From: Chrysochromulina tobinii
Taxonomy: Eukaryota > Haptophyta > Prymnesiales > Chrysochromulinaceae
Direction: 5' to 3'
Length of the DNA stretch: 12,055 nt
Assembly: GCA_001275005.1 (NCBI GenBank)
Contig: JWZX01000448.1
Coordinates: 1 to 12,055, forward strand
The notes below the pieces were generated by a model. That model was not told the origin of the DNA. It was given only the letters and a program-made list of their open reading frames with translations, and searched no databases. Made by a program: the position numbers and the translations under genes. How positions within the stretch are numbered: the stretch's first letter is position 1; every line of letters starts with the position of its first letter. Below, piece by piece: positions 7,835-12,055 of the stretch.

Positions 7835-8954
7835 TCTTGGCTGCCGCCGCCGGCGCCATGGCGCTCGAAGCTGTCTTCCCGAAGGGGTTAACGCTCGAGG
7901 ACAGGAACTCGTCGGCGGGCGGCGGCGCGGCCTTTTCGAGGCCCTTGCGTGCGAATGGGTTGGGTTTCGCCGCCGCTGTCGCTGCCGCCGAGGAGGCGCC
8001 GCCCGACGAAACCGACGGACGCGCCGAGGAGGCGGCCGCCGAGGAGGCGGCCGCCGAAGCTGGCACGGTGGACGGCTTGGCTGGCGGCGGCGTGGGTGCG
8101 GCAAGGGCGGCGCGCCCTCCTCCGCGCACGACGCCGGCGCCGTCATCCTCCTCCTCGTCGTCGTCGTCACCAAAGTTGTGGCGCGCCGTGCGGGAGCGAC
8201 CCGCAGCGCCGACGCTCATCTGCCCCGCTCCCGCGTCGTCTTCCTCCTCATCCACAGGGTCAGGCGCCGTCGGGGGCGGCGGGCGCGCCGTCTTCCGGAA
8301 CCCGGACTGGGCCTGCACCAAGACTTCCGAGAAGCCCTCGAGGTCTTGCTCGAGGGCGTGCGGCTCGCCGCTTGGCGTCTCGGAGCCCTCGGGCGGCAGG
8401 CCCGAGAGGCCGGTGAGGGCGGACGAGATGGACTGGTCGTCGTCGTCGTCGTCGCCCACGCCCGGCTTTGCCGGGCGCGCCACCATCGACAGGTGCAGCA
8501 CCACCGGGTTGCCGTCATTCGCGCGCCGTTCGAGCTGGAGCGTGAGCGGTTGCGGCTGCTCGGTCGCCACGTAATCCGCAATGTTGAGCTCGAACGAGGC
8601 GATCTCCTTGAGCTGCGTCTTGGACGTGCCGAACATGGGCTTGACGGCCAGCACGGCCACCTTGTACCGCTTGTCCGAGAAGCCCGATTTCTTGCCCGTC
8701 TTGCTCGCGAACAGCGTCGCCATGAAGGAAACCTTTTGCGCGCCCCACGAGACGTCGCCGCCCACCTCCTTCATCTCGTCCGTTAGGTCGACCGCCTTTG
8801 TCGACGCCATCTTGGGCCCTCGGCTGCACTGCACCACCAGCCCGGTCGCCGACATGTTGGGCGGAAGGCCGCTCTCGACGCACAGGTCCGAGAACTCAAA
8901 GGTGAAGCGCGACGTGGCGCGGCCCGCATGCTTGGCTTTGCCGAACAAGGGCAT
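6712..8954 (-). CDS. NT-C2 domain and coiled-coil protein, three exons
   Basis: Exons (- strand): 8954-7416, 7335-6928, 6843-6712 (TAG), all phase 0, 692 residues. The start is ATG at 8952-8954 (MPLFGKAKH); frame upstream of it lacks an earlier ATG. Residues about 8-162 fit the N-terminal C2 domain of EEIG1/EHBP1-type proteins: RFTFEFSDLCVESGLPPN, then a strand with CSRG, VSWGAQKVSF, KRYKVAVLAVKP, IASFELNIADYV, and a closing LHLSMVARP. Known members bind membranes or phosphoinositides and act as adaptors. Next come an Asp run (about 168-173), disordered Ser/Ala/Pro sequence with a second acidic run, a poly-Gly tract, and from about residue 385 a long Ala/Glu/Arg coiled coil (AREEARRSGDEARAAKELAA; EEIEQLRASLEDAIGRAERA) to near the C terminus (KFGKIGS). 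A membrane-linked scaffold is inferred; the specific cargo is unknown. Confidence 0.82.
6844..6927 (-). repeat. Intron 2 of the NT-C2 gene, same introner-like family
   Basis: On the - strand, donor GTGAGA after GAG and acceptor GCTTCCCTCGTCAG, phase 0, giving ATKLE-VKFEAL. The body has three TGATGGCCTCGC-like units and a doubled AGATCTCCC near the donor. The family lies in the sense orientation of this gene too. Confidence 0.85.
7336..7415 (-). other. Intron 1 of the NT-C2 gene
   Basis: On the - strand, donor GTGGGT after AAG (7416) and acceptor CTCTGCACAG ending at 7336, giving AASK-EELTLL. It is 80 bases long and GC-rich with no TGATGACCTC units, so it looks like an ordinary intron. A nearer upstream AG (CTACAG) is out of frame. 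Confidence 0.75.
7795..7842 (-). repeat. GCC/GGC tract encoding poly-Gly in the NT-C2 protein
   Basis: A nearly pure trinucleotide run encodes about 13 Gly residues at the boundary between the disordered middle region and the coiled coil. Confidence 0.85.
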
Positions 8955-9039
8955 CGGGGTGCGGCGCGGCGCCGGGCCGATTGCGCGGAGGGTGCGGAGC
9001 GAACCGAGCAGCAGCTTTCTGTGCCTGTGAACCACTTCT

Positions 9040-9088
9040 TCGAACCTTGCTGTGGGAAAAAAGTCGAACCTTTGCTGTGGGAAAAAAG
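9040..9088 (-). repeat. Duplicated acceptor-like element in the 5' leader of the NT-C2 gene
   Basis: Two adjacent copies (9040-9063 and 9064-9088) differ by one base. On the - strand each reads CTTTTTTCCCACAG followed by CAA(A)GGTTCGA, an excellent polypyrimidine-CAG splice acceptor, 96 and 121 bases before the ATG at 8954. This could end a 5' UTR intron or serve as a trans-splice site. Only 221 bases separate this ATG from the stop of the next gene upstream. Confidence 0.6.
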
Positions 9089-9175
9089 TCTAGGAGAGGG
9101 GGGCTTCTATCAATCAGCAGTCAGAATTCAGTAGCGAGTAGGGTCTAGGGACCTATACGAGTACGTCCGCTCGTC

Positions 9176-10201
9176 TCATCCGTAGTAATGATCAGTCTTG
9201 CCGGTGAACTCGGAGCGGCCGAGCCAAGGCGTTTTAGGGTGGCAATAGCATCCCTCGAGTCCGGGCTTGTCGAGCATCGCAATGGCCGCGAGGTCGTCCG
9301 CGTCCAGCGTGAGGGCGAGAACGGCCTCGAGGTTGGCGGCGATGCGGGCGGGCGTAATGGACTTGGGGATGATCGCCGTCGGTCGGGTGAGCGCCCACGC
9401 GAGGAGCACCGCCTGCGCCGTCGTGTCGTGCTTGCTCGCGATCTGCCGAATCGTCGCGTCCTGCGCCAGAGGCGGTGAGGCGTGGAAGGCTGACATCGCA
9501 TTCGCCGCGCCGCCCATCGACGAATGTGCAGTCACAACGATGCCGTGCTCGGTGCAGTAGTCGAGCAACGGCTGACGCTGGTAGTATGGGTGCGTCTCGA
9601 ATTGGTTGCATGCGATGGGCTTCGTCGCCACGGCCTGCACCACCTTCAGGTCCTCGATCTCAAAGTTGGAGACGCCGATGTTCTTGACGAGACCCTCATC
9701 GACGAGCTTCTCCATCGCTGTCCACGTGGCACCAAGCGGCACGTCATCGACTTGATCCGCGGAGCTCGCCTCAACGGTGCCCGGCGTGAATGCCACAGGA
9801 AAGTGGCACAGGTACATATCGAGGTACTCCACGCCCAGCGCTTGGATAGACTCGAGCACGCCCTGCCGAACCAGCTCCGGCCGGTGAAAATTGTTCCAAA
9901 GCTTCGAGGTGAGAAAGAGCTCCTCGCGCGAGGCGAGCGTGCCATCCGCAAGGGATTCTGAGATGGCTTTGCCCACTTCAGCCTCGTTCATGTAGACCCA
10001 CGCCTCATCAATGTGCTTGTATCCAGTTGCCAGCGCAGCCTTGGTGCCCTCGTACACCTCTCCTTTTTTGGAAAGCCACGTGCCATACCCGATGGCAGGC
10101 ATCGCGTCGCCAGTGCCCGGTAGCTTGAGCGTTGGCGTCGTCAGCGCGGCCGTGGCCGTTGCAAGGCAGAGGAGCATCGCGGCCGAATCGGGGGGACCCA
10201 T
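9176..10201 (-). CDS. Aldo-keto reductase, NADPH-dependent (AKR superfamily)
   Basis: Reading from ATG at 10201 gives 341 residues in one exon, a usual AKR length plus a short leader. The catalytic tetrad is present: Asp65 and Tyr70 in YKHIDEAWVYMNEAEVGKAI, Lys100 in FLTSKLWNNFH and His133 in YLDMYLCHFP. Family signatures also appear: KLVDEGLVKNIGVSNFEIEDL and the NADPH-binding IPKSITPARIAANLE. AKRs reduce aldehydes, ketones or sugars with NADPH; the substrate cannot be told from the sequence. The first 22 residues (AAMLLCLATATAALTTPTLK) are hydrophobic and Ala/Thr-rich, consistent with a signal or organelle-targeting peptide. The frame is open further upstream, with another ATG at 10258 (MRNLQRRLGHKK); the true start is not certain. 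It shows no frameshift and no repeat intron. Confidence 0.92.
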   Translation of the reverse strand: MGPPDSAAMLLCLATATAALTTPTLKLPGTGDAMPAIGYGTWLSKKGEVYEGTKAALATGYKHIDEAWVYMNEAEVGKAISESLADGTLASREELFLTSKLWNNFHRPELVRQGVLESIQALGVEYLDMYLCHFPVAFTPGTVEASSADQVDDVPLGATWTAMEKLVDEGLVKNIGVSNFEIEDLKVVQAVATKPIACNQFETHPYYQRQPLLDYCTEHGIVVTAHSSMGGAANAMSAFHASPPLAQDATIRQIASKHDTTAQAVLLAWALTRPTAIIPKSITPARIAANLEAVLALTLDADDLAAIAMLDKPGLEGCYCHPKTPWLGRSEFTGKTDHYYG

Positions 10202-10267
10202 GAGAGTCTCGTGCGCGTGATCTTTCTTATGCCCAAGACGGCGCTGAAGATTGCGCATGCAAGCGAC

Positions 10268-10294
10268 GGGGAAGGGGGGGAGGGGGGGGAGGGG
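10268..10294 (+). other. G-run tract upstream of the aldo-keto reductase
   Basis: Four runs of four to eight G separated by single or double A lie on the + strand, 67-93 bases upstream of the ATG at 10201. On the gene's own strand this is a C-rich pyrimidine tract. It could form a G-quadruplex or belong to the promoter or leader; function is not shown. Confidence 0.6.
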
Positions 10295-10339
10295 ATTTTG
10301 TGGAAAGGTGAGTCGTGGAAAGCAGGGCTGCTGAGGAGC

Positions 10340-11859
10340 ATGCTGAAGCGATTCTAATGCTTCAAGATCCAGGTGTCGCCACGCTCGAGGAGGGAGGAGC
10401 TCATTGACGCCATCAATTGGGACGGCCGGCTCCTCCAGCGTGTGCAAGCAGGCGGCTTCTTCCTCGCGAGCTCGTAGATGCACATGCCGCTCAGCAGCCA
10501 GAACGCGGCCGGCTCAGGTGCGTCCCAGGCTCAAGGCCTCGTGGTGTGGTTGTAAAGGCAACGTGACTCCCCACACTGAAATCTGCGTCGTCGTGAGGGT
10601 GCGAGCGGTACTCCTTGCCTTTAAAGGAGTGCTTGATGTAGTTCATCCACGCGTCAGCCCCTGGGCCCGCAGTGGGCAGGGTGGGGAATATGCGTGCGAC
10701 CTCGAATGCCCAGAAAGGGACCAAGAGAACTTGCGGACTTGCGCGAGGGAGAAGTACGAGAAGGAGGGCCGGCATTCTCGTAGACGAGGGAGTCGAGAAC
10801 CTCGAGAACACATCTGTTCTCGAGTATTGGCCACCCATGGCCGTCTTGGGCGCGCTCGTCACCACGCTCTGCATCCGCCGCAGAGGATGAACCACACACG
10901 GCAGCTCCTTGCTGGGCCTGTGAAGGGCCTGCCTCGTCGACCTGGATGTCCTGGACCTCCTCGTCATCAAATTCGTCATCGTCAAGGTGTCACCACCCGC
11001 CTGGCGCTTGGCACCCCAGCCACCATCAATACTGGCAAGGAACCCTGAGTGGGGCATCGAATACACCCAGTACCCAGGGTGGACAATGTGGATGGCGTCC
11101 ATCATTGTGTCCCCCTGCCGGGTAAAGTATCCGCCAAATTTGAGAAAGAGTTTGGCGGTGCCGTAGCGGTGCCGTGCCAGGGCGGAGGAGGCGGTGGTGG
11201 TTGAAGTGGTAGGAGTGGCTGCTGCGGGGGCAACAGTGCATTAGCAGCCGCTTGCACAGCGGCGGCGGCATTGGCGGCGGCGGCGGCGGCGGCGGCACCT
11301 GCGGCTCCAGCGGCGGCCATCGCGGCATCTGCACCACCTGCAGCGGCGGCGTCGGCAGGGGCAGCAACGATGGCGGCGAGGGCAGCGGCCATCGCTGCAG
11401 CTGCAACGTTCGCAGCGGCAACAGAGGCCGCTTGGAGCTGCTGGGCGTTGGCCTGGAGGGCCTGCAGCGCGGAGCTGGAGGTGGCAACGGTGCTGGAGGT
11501 GGCAGTGGCGGCGGGGGAGGAGATGGCGACGGTGGTGCTGAGGGAGGAGGCGGTGGTGATGGTGCCGGCGAATACAGAACGTCCTCTAACTCATAGTCTG
11601 AGTGGTGTCGCCAACAATTTATAGTCGCCACACACCTGCGCCACACCTGGCCTGGTGCTCGACGAGGTGCTTGATTCCGCCGATCGCAACCGTGGGCTTG
11701 TACCATTCATAGAAGTGCATCATGATCTCGCCGCGGGCCGAGCTCACTGGCGAATGTCCACACGCCCTTCAGCGCATTTATGTAATGAAGTTCATTTTGG
11801 ACCACATAACGGGACTGTGAAACTACTTCTCGCGCTTCTATCACCGAGTGGGTGTGCAT
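10340..11859 (-). pseudogene. Fragmented protein-like sequence in shifting frames, probable decayed gene or mobile-element remnant
   Basis: On the - strand, protein-like pieces follow one another but change frame. Bases 11859-11707 start with ATG and give SRYVVQNELHYINALKGVWT and 50 residues in all. Bases 11747-11619 give GEIMMHFYEWYKPTVAIGGI, then KHLVEHQA. Bases 11574-11102 are Ala/Ser-rich with a Pro run. Bases 11175-10987 give RYGTAKLFLKFGGYFTRQGD and onward. Bases 10986-10654 give acidic DDDEFDDEEVQDIQVDEAG. Bases 10760-10491 give FWAFEVARIF and MNYIKHSFKGKEYRS. From 10485 there are two short competing frames. Some shifts could be introns (a CTAAT and CCCCCGCAG pair precedes the 11175 piece), but the number of shifts favours decay. 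I do not recognise the family. Confidence 0.45.
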
Positions 11860-11889
11860 GACCCCTAGAAAAGTTTTTCTTTTGTCTCA

Positions 11890-12032
11890 CCGGACCGTAC
11901 CTAACGAGGCGGGCGACCATCGGGCGGCTAGCGAACTCCCCCTTGGCAGAGGGCGGTTCGCTTGGCACCCCCCTACGAGAAGCCCCCACAAGTATAACGG
12001 CCTATACGGTCCGGGGTTCATCAGTGTGATGA
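11890..12032. other. Non-coding stretch with nested inverted repeats
   Basis: A perfect 10-bp inverted repeat, CCGGACCGTA at 11890-11899 and TACGGTCCGG at 12005-12014, encloses a hairpin AGCGAAC/GTTCGCT (11930-11936 with 11956-11962). Directly after it is TCATCA-GTG-TGATGA (12018-12032), a perfect hairpin with a three-base loop. No open frame of note covers it. It could be a structured RNA, a small inverted-repeat transposon or a transcript end. Confidence 0.45.
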
Positions 12033-12055
12033 CACCCGGTGACCCCTTACCCCCC

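Noticed and set aside
7396-8574. 392-residue + strand open frame opposite the NT-C2 gene
   Set aside because: It is an antisense shadow of a GC-rich exon, rich in Ala/Ser/Pro with no domain. The - strand frame has a recognisable NT-C2 domain and coiled coil.
9040-9088. tRNA gene or Pol III B box from the GGTTCGA motif
   Set aside because: No A box, no cloverleaf and no acceptor stem around either copy; the motif is part of the duplicated acceptor-like element.
10202-10483. N-terminal extension of the aldo-keto reductase to 10483
   Set aside because: The frame is open, but the first codon at 10483 is GTG, the sequence is unlike the family, and it crosses the G-run tract. It more likely belongs to leader DNA and the fragmented upstream gene.
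11615-11624. TATA box (CTATAAATTG on the - strand) as promoter of an Ala-rich gene
   Set aside because: It matches a TATA box, but the downstream reading frame is broken and no initiation context is visible.
11026-11706. Pro-rich - strand protein of 226 residues
   Set aside because: Most of it is a frame-shifted reading of the Ala-rich segment; only its start (DYELEDVLYSP) looks protein-like. It is treated as part of the fragmented gene.

Overview
This is nuclear DNA of a GC-rich unicellular eukaryote. The genes are split by short GT-AG introns, the proteins are Ala/Gly/Pro-rich, and Agenet, GRIP and NT-C2 domains appear, all eukaryotic. The style (high GC, short repeat-derived introns, compact spacing) suits a marine microalga such as a haptophyte, pelagophyte or dinoflagellate relative. 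That placement is inferred from style, not from a marker gene.

Layout. Bases 1-6344 (+) hold the 3' part of one large gene. Nine exons can be chained in one continuous frame (about 1776 residues visible, 5' end outside the window). They encode a long array of Agenet/Tudor-like modules followed by a coiled coil, a C-terminal GRIP (golgin) domain and an Ala-rich tail. Bases 6345-6711 are a convergent intergenic gap with a possible poly(A) signal. Bases 8954-6712 (-) hold a three-exon gene for an NT-C2 domain plus coiled-coil protein. Bases 10201-9176 (-) hold an intronless aldo-keto reductase with a complete catalytic tetrad. Bases 11859-10340 (-) hold pieces of protein-like sequence scattered over all three frames, best read as a decayed gene or mobile-element remnant. 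The right edge (11890-12032) is a non-coding stretch with several inverted repeats.

The most interesting feature is the introns. Most introns of the Agenet-GRIP gene, and one in the NT-C2 gene on the other strand, are built from the same degenerate repeat (TGATGACCTC and variants) and most end in a shared acceptor, GCCTCCCTCATCAG. Several are flanked by direct repeats of exon sequence that carry the splice signal (16 bp exact; 20 of 21 bp). One intron contains fused fragments of both flanking exons, another starts inside a perfect 49-bp tandem duplication, and one has an internal acceptor that would leave a zero-length exon. Introns 1 and 5 share a different 27-nt core. Together this looks like recent intron gain by introner-like elements or exon-segment duplication, seen at several stages in one locus.

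The Agenet-GRIP and NT-C2/coiled-coil genes both point to membrane-trafficking or scaffold functions. The aldo-keto reductase is metabolic and probably unrelated.
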